Positions 34,024 to 43,182 of a stretch of 64,000 nucleotides of DNA are shown here, one piece after another. The notes beneath the pieces were generated by a model, which saw nothing but the letters and a program-made list of their open reading frames with translations, had not been told where the DNA came from and made no database searches. Position 1 is the stretch's first letter. Each line of letters opens with the position of its first letter. The stretch lies in contig CAKRTC010000003.1 in assembly GCA_934402055.1 (NCBI GenBank), forward strand, positions 1 through 64,000. The letters are read 5' to 3'. Made by a program: the position numbers and the translations under genes. Source of the DNA: an uncultured Lachnospiraceae bacterium (GTDB lineage: Bacteria > Bacillota > Clostridia > Lachnospirales > Lachnospiraceae).

Positions 34024-35441
34024 TATTTTCTTTTTCTGCTCCGGCTGTGTCTTACCAGCTCTCTGAATTCATCCTCACTCATATCAAGCTCACGCAGTCT
34101 CCTCAGTCTTCTTGCCCTTCTTAATTCATCACGCTCTCTGTCAAGCCTGATGCGATTTCTTATAACAAGTACAAGTGCGATCACAGCTGCAAGCACTATG
34201 CATATTATGCCTGCCGACAAGATCCTGCCTGCCGGAATATTAAGAGCAAAGCCCTTATTTTTGCCTTCGTCGACTTCCACCGCTATATCAGAGACCTTGT
34301 CATTGATTATATAAGTATTTCCGACATTCACTCCGTCATACTTAAATATCATCTTTGCAACAGCCCCTTCGGGTGCCCCGTCCTTGATGTTGTAATCATA
34401 GGATACCTTGACATCAGCAAGATCTGCGCCCTTTGGAAGAGTGACTTTGGCTTCACCCTCAGCCCTTATATCGGAATTACTGCTCTCAATGATCTTGTCT
34501 GCTATCAATCTGTCTGTAACAGCATAGTCTCCCACCGGATCCGATATCTTCCTGCTCTCGAAATTATCAAAGCCGAAGTCAAGCATTTTTTCCGTGTCCT
34601 GATAATGAGCGGGATTTTTATCTTTAAGCACCACTGCAACAAGACGAAGTCCGTTATCCTCGGCTATGGTCACCAGAGTATTTCCGCTCGCCTTGATAAA
34701 ACCCGTCTTTCCGCCTATGACCCTGGAATCGCTGTATGCGGTCCCTTTTAATATCATCTTATGCTCCTGATGAACCGTAAAGCCATCGGGATATTTGCTG
34801 TCTCTTCTTATCTTGTAGCTTAACTTACTCTCTACCTCCAGAAATCCCGGAGTACGAGCACACTCTGCGGCTATAAGCGCCATATCGTAAGCTGTGGTGA
34901 CATTTTCAGGTTTTGTAAGTCCGCTCGGATTACGGAATATGGTATTTTTGCAGCCTAATTCCTTTGCTCTTTGCGTCATTTTTTCCGCAAAGCTGTCAAT
35001 GTCTCCCGACACATAGCAGGCAAGAACATTGGCTGCATCATTTGCGGATCTTAAGAGCATTGCATGCAGCAGCTCATCCACAGTAAGCACGTCTCCTGCA
35101 GCAAGTCCTACGGCACTTGCCCCCGATTCAAGATTGCTGACAGCCTCACTTGTTACCGTAACCTCCTCGTCCAAAGAGCAGTTTTCAAGCACAACAAGTC
35201 CTGTCATAAGCTTTGTTATCGATGCCGGACAATACTGAGTGTCTATATTCTTGCCCCAGAGTACGGCGCCCGAATCTGCATCCATGACTATCGCACCCTC
35301 TGCGGTCAGTTCTTCATTGAGAGCTACCCATGACTGCGCCGCATAGGAAGTTATCGGACAAAAAGCACTGCCGGCACCGAGCACGGCAGTAAGTAAGGCT
35401 GTTGTAAACGTCTTAAGTTTTTTTCGGATCTTTATTTTCAA
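34023..35441 (-). CDS. D-alanyl-D-alanine carboxypeptidase (DacF-like)
   Basis: A 472-residue secreted S11 peptidase. The signal peptide is cut near SYA-AQ. Catalytic motifs are SITK (CPASITKLMTGL), SAN (LLRSANDAANV) and KTG (GGKTGFIKASG). A PBP5-type beta domain follows, then a single TM segment (about residues 410-432) and a very basic cytoplasmic tail. Unlike the copy at 25675 it is membrane-anchored and has no wall-binding repeats. It lies five bases after the DNA glycosylase gene. Confidence 0.93.
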   Translation of the reverse strand: MKIKIRKKLKTFTTALLTAVLGAGSAFCPITSYAAQSWVALNEELTAEGAIVMDADSGAVLWGKNIDTQYCPASITKLMTGLVVLENCSLDEEVTVTSEAVSNLESGASAVGLAAGDVLTVDELLHAMLLRSANDAANVLACYVSGDIDSFAEKMTQRAKELGCKNTIFRNPSGLTKPENVTTAYDMALIAAECARTPGFLEVESKLSYKIRRDSKYPDGFTVHQEHKMILKGTAYSDSRVIGGKTGFIKASGNTLVTIAEDNGLRLVAVVLKDKNPAHYQDTEKMLDFGFDNFESRKISDPVGDYAVTDRLIADKIIESSNSDIRAEGEAKVTLPKGADLADVKVSYDYNIKDGAPEGAVAKMIFKYDGVNVGNTYIINDKVSDIAVEVDEGKNKGFALNIPAGRILSAGIICIVLAAVIALVLVIRNRIRLDRERDELRRARRLRRLRELDMSEDEFRELVRHSRSRKRK

Positions 35442-35446
35442 AAGGT

Positions 35447-36262
35447 CTAAACTCCTACATTATTCAGTCTCGCGTAATTAAACATATATTGCTGCAAAAC
35501 ACCGGCATACGGCTTGTAGGCAGCAGGCAGCTCGCCGTTATATACGGTATCTATCACTCTCTTCATCCATACATCCACAGGAACCGTATCCAGCCTGTGA
35601 TATCCGAAGAGAGCCACACAGGATGCGACTTTGATTCCTACACCCTTAAGCTGCATAAGTCCGTCTATAAGCTCTGCGGTGTCAAGCTTTGCAAGCTCAT
35701 CAAGATCAAGCTCTCCGGAGCAGACAAGCTGCGCAGATTCTCTTATGTAATCCACCCTATAGCCTAGTCCGCATGCCGCAAGCTCAGATACATCCGCATT
35801 TGCAAGTGCTTCAGGCTTTGGAAATGCATATGAGCCCGGACATCCCTCTATAGCCGCTCCGAAGCGCCCGGAGAGTCTCTCTACGGATGTCCTTATGGCC
35901 GGAACCGATTTTCTCTGAGAGATAATAAAAGAAATCAACATCTCCCACGGCTCCTGATTAAGCATCCTTATACCGCTTCCGAACTCTATGGCCTGTCTCA
36001 GATATTCGTCCTCAGGCAACGCAAGGCTTCTGTATACCTTATAGTCCGTATCGAGATCGAAATATCCTCTCCATATACCGGCGAATTCCTCATCGGTGCA
36101 GGAAAGCTCATATTCTCCATTGCCGGCTTCTCTTATATCAAGCACTTTTCCGAAAGCAGTTACTCTCCATGCATCATTGTCGTTCTTGACTATCCTGAAG
36201 GTCTGCCCGGATTCGGCTATTGCCTCTATTGAGAAATCCTCTGCCTTTAATCTCATACTCAT
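35447..36262 (-). CDS. OGG1-like 8-oxoguanine DNA glycosylase/lyase
   Basis: A 271-residue protein with an OGG_N-like N-terminal domain and a helix-hairpin-helix domain. GVGIKVASC supplies the catalytic Lys (compare GVGTKVADC in OGG1) and TVPVDVWMKR the catalytic Asp. It would remove 8-oxoguanine opposite C and nick the abasic site. I start at ATG 36262, which overlaps the lipoprotein stop (TGATG). Confidence 0.9.
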   Translation of the reverse strand: MSMRLKAEDFSIEAIAESGQTFRIVKNDNDAWRVTAFGKVLDIREAGNGEYELSCTDEEFAGIWRGYFDLDTDYKVYRSLALPEDEYLRQAIEFGSGIRMLNQEPWEMLISFIISQRKSVPAIRTSVERLSGRFGAAIEGCPGSYAFPKPEALANADVSELAACGLGYRVDYIRESAQLVCSGELDLDELAKLDTAELIDGLMQLKGVGIKVASCVALFGYHRLDTVPVDVWMKRVIDTVYNGELPAAYKPYAGVLQQYMFNYARLNNVGV

Positions 36263-36990
36263 CACTGCTTAACTATTCTGAGCGGGAAATTACCGAGTTC
36301 TCCCCCGTCTGCATAATATACCTTTATCTTATCTCCGCTGTCGGACTTCATGGCATCTTCATCCATTTTACAGTTGTCCTTGATGAACTCTATAGTATTG
36401 TTATCAGCGGTCTCAAGCGCAAATACGCTCATGGTATTGCTGAGAGTCGTTCCTTCGGCCTGCTTTAAGCTGTAATTGCCGTCCGGAAGAACAGCTATGA
36501 ATTCAAGTTCCTCGGCATCCTTTACTATATCTCCGTGGAAAAGTATGACTACATCATTTCCGGTAACAAGATCTGCCTCTATATCTGCGATCTCAAGTCC
36601 TGTCACCGACCATGCATTTTCCGGATCCTTCTTATCCTTGAAGGTATATACGGTATTGCTGTCTCCCTGATTGCCGTTAATGTCAAGCACGCTTGCATAC
36701 ATAATTCCGTAATAGGGAGATTCGTCTCCCACAGAGCTTTGCTCCGTTACTGCTATCGATTCGTCATAATCGGTGAGATTGGCATAAGTGGTCTCTGATG
36801 ACTCAGGCTCTGTCTCATCTTCACCCTCTGAATTGCTTCCCTCTGCCTCGGCTTCGGTCTCAGCCTCAGTCTCCGACTCTTCAGCATTTGCTGATGTCTT
36901 ATTGCCGCCGCAGGCTGTAACAGCTAAGCTCATCAGCCCGCAGCAGGCAAGAAGTCCTATCTTTTTGAAAAGAATGTTATTATTCTTCAT
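36262..36990 (-). CDS. Lipoprotein of unknown function
   Basis: A 242-residue lipoprotein: MKNNNILFKKIGLL and a hydrophobic stretch end in the lipobox LAVTAC, followed by a Glu/Ser-rich linker of about 45 residues and a compact domain of about 170 residues. The start at ATG 36990 fits the signal; an earlier ATG would add 15 residues in front of it. It overlaps the end of the M29 peptidase gene. I do not recognise the domain. Confidence 0.75.
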   Translation of the reverse strand: MKNNNILFKKIGLLACCGLMSLAVTACGGNKTSANAEESETEAETEAEAEGSNSEGEDETEPESSETTYANLTDYDESIAVTEQSSVGDESPYYGIMYASVLDINGNQGDSNTVYTFKDKKDPENAWSVTGLEIADIEADLVTGNDVVILFHGDIVKDAEELEFIAVLPDGNYSLKQAEGTTLSNTMSVFALETADNNTIEFIKDNCKMDEDAMKSDSGDKIKVYYADGGELGNFPLRIVKQ

Positions 36991-39091
36991 TTTTATCAAG
37001 TGCCTCGTTAAGCTCCTCTGTTCCCGGGAGCACAAATCTGCCGTTTCTTATAATATCCGTCGTGTTCTCCGCATTTACGGCTCTGATAAGTCCAAGCTCC
37101 GAGTAAGGAAGTGTTATATCCGTATGCACCGCAAAATATGCCTGCTCCGGATCTGTCTTTCTCAATGCCGAACACTCGTTTTCACGCGCAACTATCTGCT
37201 TGCCGTCCGGATTAAAGGTCGCTATGTCTTCTTCGTAGGAATAGCAGGTATCTCCTACCGCAAAATGCGGTCCCGTCTTCTCCGCAATAAGCACAGGCAT
37301 CTTATCCGCTATTCCGAACTTATCCGCTGCGGCATAAGCTACTGTGTTGGTTCCTATAGCAAACTCACCCATAGGAAGCTTCTCACGGTCCTTGAATATC
37401 ACTTTTCTGATAAGCTCTCTTCCCTGCTCGATATCCTCATAATTTGCACAGGAATACTCACTCACTATGCCGTTTTCAAAGCATATCTTAAGGTCTTTGA
37501 AGAGGTATCCTCCGATATATACATATCCGGCATGGAGCTTTCCGTCGGTTCTCTTAAGCACAGGTGAGGTAAATACCTCTCCGGCCGGAATATTGACATC
37601 CGACAGACAGTTTTCGAAATTTGTCTGTTTATCCGGATCCTCAAGCTTATGCAGACTGACCCTTATATCCGTCTCATTTCCCGGAGTTCCTTTGATCTCG
37701 ACATAGTCTGCCGTATCAAGCGCATCTATAAGCTTCTGCTGTATCTGCTGCCACTTTTCCTCGGGAAGAGTATTGATATCTATTATCTCTCTGAATATCT
37801 CCTCATAACGATGCTCAAAGCCCTCATCGGACTTATACTCAGAGATATCAGCTGCTATAGAAGGAGTCGGCCATGCAATTATGGTAAAGCTTATCTCCTC
37901 ATCCGGCATATAGGCTTCAGCGATCTCATGTGCCTTAAAGGCATACTCACGCGTAACCTTTTTCTGATGTTCGGAAAATGCCGCATTTTCAGCCTTAACC
38001 CTAGGCTCCCTGCCCTTTCTTCCGAATATCTCCACACAGGCATGTCCCGATGCCTCCTTAAGCATATCGGCATGCGCCTCATATGCCGCCTTCAATGCTT
38101 CAAGCTTCTTTGCCTTAAGCTTGTCACCCCAAAAGAGCGCCATATCCTCCTTGTGATCGTAATCGCATTCAGGATTGCATGCCCCATAGAAACCCGGCTT
38201 GATATTGGCAGTATTCTTCTTATTGATAAGATGCACCGGATTGCGGTTGATAACGCATTTAAGTCCTGCTTCCTCAAACTGCTTAACGGCACAGCGCATA
38301 AATCTCTCAAGTCCTATCGGAAGATAGCAGGATACCACGGACTTTTTGCTTATATCCTTGCCTGTCATGGCAAAGCCCTTGATATAACCTCTTGTATATG
38401 CCCTTGCCATGCGTTCTATATCGGACTCCGAAAGCTTATTCATAAGCTTGGCGGTAAGCCTCTCCTCATCTGTGATATATTCACCGTAGGAGTAGAGATA
38501 TGAATCATCGCCAAGATCCGACAGATCCGCATTCATAACTATATCCTTTGCAAATGAATATCCCGGCTCCGTCTCTCTTGCTATATAGGCTTCAACGAAT
38601 TCATCCGTATAATCATAGATATATGAATAGATTATCTCATTGATCTCGTCAAAAAATGCCTCATCAGGCTCAGCCGTTCCCTTTTCCTCAAAGGCACAGT
38701 AAAGCTGCATTACGGTCTCAAGTATTACCGTAACGTCCTTTATCCTGTTTTCAAATGTAAACGGGATTATGCCTCTGAACTCGGCATACCATACACTGAG
38801 CAAGGTTCCTATGCTGCCGAAACGCTTTACCGCATACTCTGTGTTTAGAAATGAATCCTTATATCCTTCTTCGCCAAGTTCGGCATACAGAGCCTCGTTA
38901 ACGGCTCTGCTGTGTGACTTGGTATTTCTCTCCGCATAGCAAAGCTCTGCTATATGCTTAACAGCCGAAAAATATTCTCCTGCGGCTCCCGTAAGGCTTC
39001 CCGGAAACTCCGCAACACGTTCGGATACAAGCTTGTATCTCTCCTCGTAAGCCTCATCACTGAAATCTATCTGTACTATATTTTCTTCCAT
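36980..39091 (-). CDS. M29-type aminopeptidase with long N-terminal extension
   Basis: About 703 residues. The C-terminal part has the M29 (AmpS/PepS) metal ligands: Glu in IPAGEVFTSP, Glu in MGEFAIGTN, His and Tyr in PHFAVGDTCYS, and His and Asp in AVHTDI. These bind the two metals that cleave N-terminal residues from peptides. M29 enzymes are usually 370-420 residues, so about 240-300 N-terminal residues are extra. They are acidic and helical, and I do not recognise them. The start at 39091 is uncertain because no good ribosome site is seen. No signal peptide. Confidence 0.82.
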   Translation of the reverse strand: MEENIVQIDFSDEAYEERYKLVSERVAEFPGSLTGAAGEYFSAVKHIAELCYAERNTKSHSRAVNEALYAELGEEGYKDSFLNTEYAVKRFGSIGTLLSVWYAEFRGIIPFTFENRIKDVTVILETVMQLYCAFEEKGTAEPDEAFFDEINEIIYSYIYDYTDEFVEAYIARETEPGYSFAKDIVMNADLSDLGDDSYLYSYGEYITDEERLTAKLMNKLSESDIERMARAYTRGYIKGFAMTGKDISKKSVVSCYLPIGLERFMRCAVKQFEEAGLKCVINRNPVHLINKKNTANIKPGFYGACNPECDYDHKEDMALFWGDKLKAKKLEALKAAYEAHADMLKEASGHACVEIFGRKGREPRVKAENAAFSEHQKKVTREYAFKAHEIAEAYMPDEEISFTIIAWPTPSIAADISEYKSDEGFEHRYEEIFREIIDINTLPEEKWQQIQQKLIDALDTADYVEIKGTPGNETDIRVSLHKLEDPDKQTNFENCLSDVNIPAGEVFTSPVLKRTDGKLHAGYVYIGGYLFKDLKICFENGIVSEYSCANYEDIEQGRELIRKVIFKDREKLPMGEFAIGTNTVAYAAADKFGIADKMPVLIAEKTGPHFAVGDTCYSYEEDIATFNPDGKQIVARENECSALRKTDPEQAYFAVHTDITLPYSELGLIRAVNAENTTDIIRNGRFVLPGTEELNEALDKNEE

Positions 39092-39123
39092 ATTTTCTAT
39101 ATCTGTTCTGTTCAAAATACCGT

Positions 39124-39441
39124 TCAGGCGACAAAGATCACTGCCCATGCTGCAAGCACGGCAATGAGCATTGCTCCTCCCAAAAGAGTTAAACTGTGAT
39201 TTTTTTCCTTTTCCTTAAGCGCATTAAATAAAAAAACGATACCGCAAAGATCGGTAAGTATTGCGCTTAAACCTACGGCAGCAATAAAAAGACTCACCCC
39301 GGTATCGGAATCTATCGCCTTGAAAACAGTGACTGCCGTAAGCAATGCCGAGACAAAAGCTATTGCCAGACAATAAAGTCCTGTCCTGCTGAAAGGATAT
39401 TTTATATAAGAATAACGCTTTCTCTTTGTTTTAATCTTCAA
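39124..39441 (-). CDS. Small four-TM membrane protein (DUF6142-like)
   Basis: A 105-residue protein with a basic N-terminus (MKIKTKRKRYSYIKYPFSR) and four predicted TM segments, each 17-20 residues. It begins at a TTG and overlaps the VanZ gene by 11 bases. It resembles small proteins of Lachnospiraceae that often neighbour M29 peptidase genes, as here. Function unknown. Confidence 0.7.
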   Translation of the reverse strand: MKIKTKRKRYSYIKYPFSRTGLYCLAIAFVSALLTAVTVFKAIDSDTGVSLFIAAVGLSAILTDLCGIVFLFNALKEKEKNHSLTLLGGAMLIAVLAAWAVIFVA

Positions 39442-39970
39442 GCTCTATTTCCCTTATCATCACTTTGCGTTCTTGATACTTCCTGTTGACATACACATAT
39501 ACTGCCGCCCAGCAAAGATACCCTATTGCTGCACCGCTCGTATTAAGCAGCATATCATCCACATCAAAGCTTCCGACTCTGAATACCAGCTGGGTACATT
39601 CTATAATGAAGCTTATCATAAAGCCCGCGAATACATTTTCAATAAGCCCTCTTCTGTCTTCAAATATGCTCGGCAGCAAAAATCCGCAGGGAATAAATGC
39701 AATAATATTACCGAATATATTGAGGAAGAACGCCCACATGCCAAGCTGCTCCCGATAGACCCAGAAACGCCTGATCTCTGTAAACAACACGAGATTATAT
39801 CTGAGTTCACTACCGGATCCTGTTCGTCCCAAAGACTCCGAAAATACCGTAAAATAGAGCAACACAAGAAGATAGGCCGTAAATAACAAACCGCCCATCA
39901 ATTTCTTTGTCTTGCTCTCTTTTTTTAAAAATCTTACTATCATAATAAGTATGAGACAGTATTTTAGCAC
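39431..39970 (-). CDS. VanZ family membrane protein
   Basis: A 179-residue protein with about five TM segments and VanZ blocks NLVLFTEIRRFW, NIFGNIIAFIPCGFLLP and ECTQLVFRVGSFDVDDMLLNTSGAAIGY. In enterococci VanZ gives low teicoplanin resistance; most family members in Clostridia have unknown roles. Nothing else of a van cluster is present, so no resistance is inferred. Confidence 0.88.
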   Translation of the reverse strand: MLKYCLILIMIVRFLKKESKTKKLMGGLLFTAYLLVLLYFTVFSESLGRTGSGSELRYNLVLFTEIRRFWVYREQLGMWAFFLNIFGNIIAFIPCGFLLPSIFEDRRGLIENVFAGFMISFIIECTQLVFRVGSFDVDDMLLNTSGAAIGYLCWAAVYVYVNRKYQERKVMIREIELED

Positions 39971-39985
39971 AAATCGTGATATAGG

Positions 39986-40789
39986 TCAAAAAAGCTCATA
40001 ATAATAGGACAGCCTGCTGATCTCTTTCATGCCTAATTTATCATAAAGCCTGAGGGCCGGCGCATTGTCCGAGGATACCTGCAAAAGCATGTTCACTGCG
40101 CCTTTTTCCGCAAGTCCGGCACACAGCGCCTTAAGCATACGATATGCATGTCCCTCTCCGAGATGATCGGCATCTGTCCTTACGCCGAATACATAAGCCT
40201 CTTTGCCGTTCTCCGAGAGTCTGTACCAGCATTCGCTGTATTTAAGCCTGACATGTCCTGCTTTGTCATCTGCCTCATAATCCTCCGGTCTTTCTGCTGT
40301 ACCGGTTTGCAGCCCTTTTAATTCAAGCCCCAGCATAAGTTCGTCATGATCATGTTGAGCTCCGCGGCTAAGAAGCGCAGCCTTGACATCCTTTGACTCG
40401 TATACCGCATATCTTACGGCAGTATCCTCTATTCTCTTATGAGCCGCAGACAAGAGCCTGTCAAAGCATGCGCTTTGTCTTCTGTCCGGCATGGTAGCCG
40501 CACTAAGCTCATATATCCTGCGTCCGTCATAACTATCCCCCATGGAATAAAGTGCTATATAGGCTGCAAGCTCATCACGCCTTACGCGCTTTCCGGACTT
40601 TTTGCCTTCCGCGGATATGTTATAGGAGTCAACGCCGCGAGTACTGACCGGAAGGTAAAGCAGATAATAAATGTCTGCATCCTCCGGGAAGTCGTAGTCC
40701 GTACCGTCATAAGCATTTGACTTATCAACTATTCCTGCTATTGCCCTGCATTGTCTCCGATTAAGCTGTTTTGTCTTGACTATCCTCAT
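39986..40789 (-). CDS. GNAT family N-acetyltransferase
   Basis: A 267-residue protein with a C-terminal GNAT fold: motif A region RTDADHLGEGHAYRMLKALC, then VNMLLQVSSDNAPALRLYDKLGM, the classic end of acetyl-CoA binding enzymes. The N-terminal half looks like a second, degenerate GNAT repeat. Substrate unknown. It overlaps the sugar-nucleotide gene by four bases, so it may act on a surface sugar or simply share the transcript. Confidence 0.82.
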   Translation of the reverse strand: MRIVKTKQLNRRQCRAIAGIVDKSNAYDGTDYDFPEDADIYYLLYLPVSTRGVDSYNISAEGKKSGKRVRRDELAAYIALYSMGDSYDGRRIYELSAATMPDRRQSACFDRLLSAAHKRIEDTAVRYAVYESKDVKAALLSRGAQHDHDELMLGLELKGLQTGTAERPEDYEADDKAGHVRLKYSECWYRLSENGKEAYVFGVRTDADHLGEGHAYRMLKALCAGLAEKGAVNMLLQVSSDNAPALRLYDKLGMKEISRLSYYYELF

Positions 40790-42168
40790 GCCTTAAGTAT
40801 CTTATCTACAGCCTCTGCAAGATCTCTGCATACAAGATCCGCCGGCTCGTCAAACCTTCCGTCACTGCCGTTTGCTCCGGTCTGAAGCAAGACTGTCCTG
40901 CAGCCTGCGCCCTTGCCGCATTCCACATCGGAGGTCTTGTCGCCTACCATCCATGAACTTGTGCTGTCGATGTTAAGCTCTCTTACGGCATCCTCTATCA
41001 TGCCGGATCTTCCTTTTCTGCAGCGGCATACAAACTTAAGTTCCTTTACCTCTCCTTCAAAGCCGCTGTGCAGATGATGCGGACAATAATAGACTGCATC
41101 TATATATGCACCTTCTCTTCCGAGCAGGGTATCGAATTTCTTCTGTATCTCATCCAGTCCCTCAAAGCTGCACTCGCCCCTTGCTATAACAGGCTGGTTG
41201 GTTATAAGTACCGTGAGATATTCCGAAGCATTAAGCTTTCTGATCGCATCCGCAGCACCCGGAAGCAGCTCCATGTCTTCGGCATTGTTGAGAAAGCCCT
41301 TTTCAACATTTACAGTACCGTCTCTGTCTAAGAATACACAGCGCTGACGGTTTGTGAGATTACGTCTCTCTACTGCACCGGTGCGCACAGCCTCGGTCAC
41401 CTCGTTGTAACGCTCCGGAGTCCCCATATCCTTGACATACTCTGTCGAACGATATGCATACACCTCGCCCTTTTCTATAAGCGGCCTTACTATATCCTTA
41501 TCGAGGTCTATCTTCTCCTTTGGCTCCGCCACAAGCTCAGCCACTCTCGGAGATATTGCATATATTCCGGCATTTACCTGATTATGATAATAAAAATGCT
41601 CCCCGCGCTCAGCCTTCTTGCTTATTATGCCTGTTACCGGCTTGCTGAGACCCAGAACTTTATGTTTTACCACAGCATTTAATCCGCATTTATCTTCTGT
41701 AAAGTCCGAAAGTCTTCCGACCTCATCCGTTACCACTATATCCGAATCAAAGGGATGCGAATTAGGATGAACAAAGAGAGTAATGCCTGCTCCTGAGCTC
41801 TTATGTGTATTCATAAAACGCACAAAATCAACAGAGAGCATGAGGTCTCCCATTATAAGCAGAAAATCCTCGGTAAGTTTACCGTCCTGTCTGAGATAAT
41901 AAAGTGCTCCCGCGGTACCCATAGGTGCATCTTCGTTGAAATACGAGATATCCACACCGAAGCGCTCTCCGTTCCCGAAATATGAACTTACAGACTCATT
42001 AAGATAGCCTGTTACAAGTATGATCTCCGTGATACCGCATTTTTTCAGGTTTTCTATCTGATATTCCAATACAGGTTTATCAAGCACAGGTATCATGGGC
42101 TTTGGAATATCCGAAGCCACACTTCTTATCCTTGTACCTTTTCCGCCTGCCATAATGACTGCTTTCAT
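40786..42168 (-). CDS. Fused sugar-1-phosphate nucleotidyltransferase and HAD phosphatase (HddC-GmhB-like)
   Basis: A 460-residue fusion. Residues 1-250 are a nucleotidyltransferase (GGKGTR at 8-13, PMIPVLDKPVLEYQ, GTAGALYYL). Residues about 275-460 are a HAD-IIIA phosphatase of the HisB/GmhB type with DRDGTV, TNQ, the zinc-loop block YYCPHHLHS...CRCRKG, and GDKTSDVECG. The two activities match the last steps of GDP-D-glycero-D-manno-heptose synthesis (1,7-bisphosphate phosphatase, 1-phosphate guanylyltransferase). The matching kinase and isomerase genes are not in the window. The exact sugar is inferred. Confidence 0.88.
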   Translation of the reverse strand: MKAVIMAGGKGTRIRSVASDIPKPMIPVLDKPVLEYQIENLKKCGITEIILVTGYLNESVSSYFGNGERFGVDISYFNEDAPMGTAGALYYLRQDGKLTEDFLLIMGDLMLSVDFVRFMNTHKSSGAGITLFVHPNSHPFDSDIVVTDEVGRLSDFTEDKCGLNAVVKHKVLGLSKPVTGIISKKAERGEHFYYHNQVNAGIYAISPRVAELVAEPKEKIDLDKDIVRPLIEKGEVYAYRSTEYVKDMGTPERYNEVTEAVRTGAVERRNLTNRQRCVFLDRDGTVNVEKGFLNNAEDMELLPGAADAIRKLNASEYLTVLITNQPVIARGECSFEGLDEIQKKFDTLLGREGAYIDAVYYCPHHLHSGFEGEVKELKFVCRCRKGRSGMIEDAVRELNIDSTSSWMVGDKTSDVECGKGAGCRTVLLQTGANGSDGRFDEPADLVCRDLAEAVDKILKA

Positions 42169-42231
42169 CTTTATCCGTTTCTCCCGTTCCTTTTTCCAGA
42201 TTAAGCTTATTGTTTAAGCTCTGTAAGCTTA

Positions 42232-43182
42232 TTATTTTAGCTCTGTCAGCTTATATGCAAATCTTTTATTCATAGCCAAAGCCCTTACTGCTGTCTTCGG
42301 CAGCCTGTCATAGAGCTTGCCGGCTCTGTAGCCTATATACCGAAAGCCCGTCCTCCATATAAATGCAGGAAGCTCCGCTGCATGACCTCTTGTTATAAGA
42401 TGCTTCGCCGTTGCCTTTACAAGCTTCAAGCCCTCGCCCTCGGACTTAAGTCCGGCAAACACCTCAGGATGCATTGCCTGACTCATTCCGAGATCAAAAT
42501 TTCTGTGTAATTGCTGCATGGCGGTATAATTATGCGAATGCACAACTCTCGCCTCTGCTGCATATACTATCCTGTAGCCTGCATTTACGGCCTCAGCCGC
42601 ATAGATCATATCCTCGTTAAATACCGCCCGATCAACAAAGCCCCCAAGGCTGTCGAATATCTCTCTGTTATATGCACAGCACACATCCGAAGCAAAATAA
42701 GTCTTGATGCCGAGCCTCGGCTTGTCTGCCTTACTCTTTACACATGATACTTCCGGATAATTAAATATCCTCACATATCGCTCCGCCTCGTCCGCATCCG
42801 GAGCCGCAAGCTGTCTTGCATAACACATTGCAGCAAGCGTATCCTTGGTGAGTTCCTCAATAAGCCGCTTGGTAAGCTCCTCGTTATCGGGCACCGCATC
42901 ATCCGTCATACATATAAATGCATCCGCCTCGGATAAGCTTACTCCGAGACTCCTTGTTGCCGCATGATCAAACTCCTCCGCACTTATATCCCGAAGCAGA
43001 GTCCTTTCGTCCGCAAGCAGCTTATCTCTTATCTCCTCACCCATAAGCTTATGCTCTGTGTTGATAACTATGAGTCTGTTGTACGGAAGCTTCTGCTTCT
43101 TAAGCATTTCAAAAAGCCGCAGAAATTTCTTCCCCGGCTTATAGCTTGGTATGATTATGTCAAAGGTCTTTATTTCTCTCAT
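42232..43182 (-). CDS. Family 2 glycosyltransferase (rhamnosyltransferase-like)
   Basis: About 316 residues with a GT-A fold: TFDIIIPSYKPGKKFL at the start, SLSEADAFICMTDDAVPDNEE carrying the acidic metal motif, and FDSLGGFVDRAVFNEDMIYA with the ED catalytic pair. Rhamnosyltransferase-type members add sugars to surface polymers. The start at 43182 fits the fold better than an upstream in-frame ATG, but the ribosome site is weak. It overlaps the flippase gene by 23 bases. Confidence 0.84.
   Translation of the reverse strand: MREIKTFDIIIPSYKPGKKFLRLFEMLKKQKLPYNRLIVINTEHKLMGEEIRDKLLADERTLLRDISAEEFDHAATRSLGVSLSEADAFICMTDDAVPDNEELTKRLIEELTKDTLAAMCYARQLAAPDADEAERYVRIFNYPEVSCVKSKADKPRLGIKTYFASDVCCAYNREIFDSLGGFVDRAVFNEDMIYAAEAVNAGYRIVYAAEARVVHSHNYTAMQQLHRNFDLGMSQAMHPEVFAGLKSEGEGLKLVKATAKHLITRGHAAELPAFIWRTGFRYIGYRAGKLYDRLPKTAVRALAMNKRFAYKLTELK

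Noticed and set aside
39431..39970. VanZ as a sign of glycopeptide resistance
   Set aside because: No vanA/B/H/X/R/S genes are nearby, and VanZ homologues are common in susceptible Clostridia.
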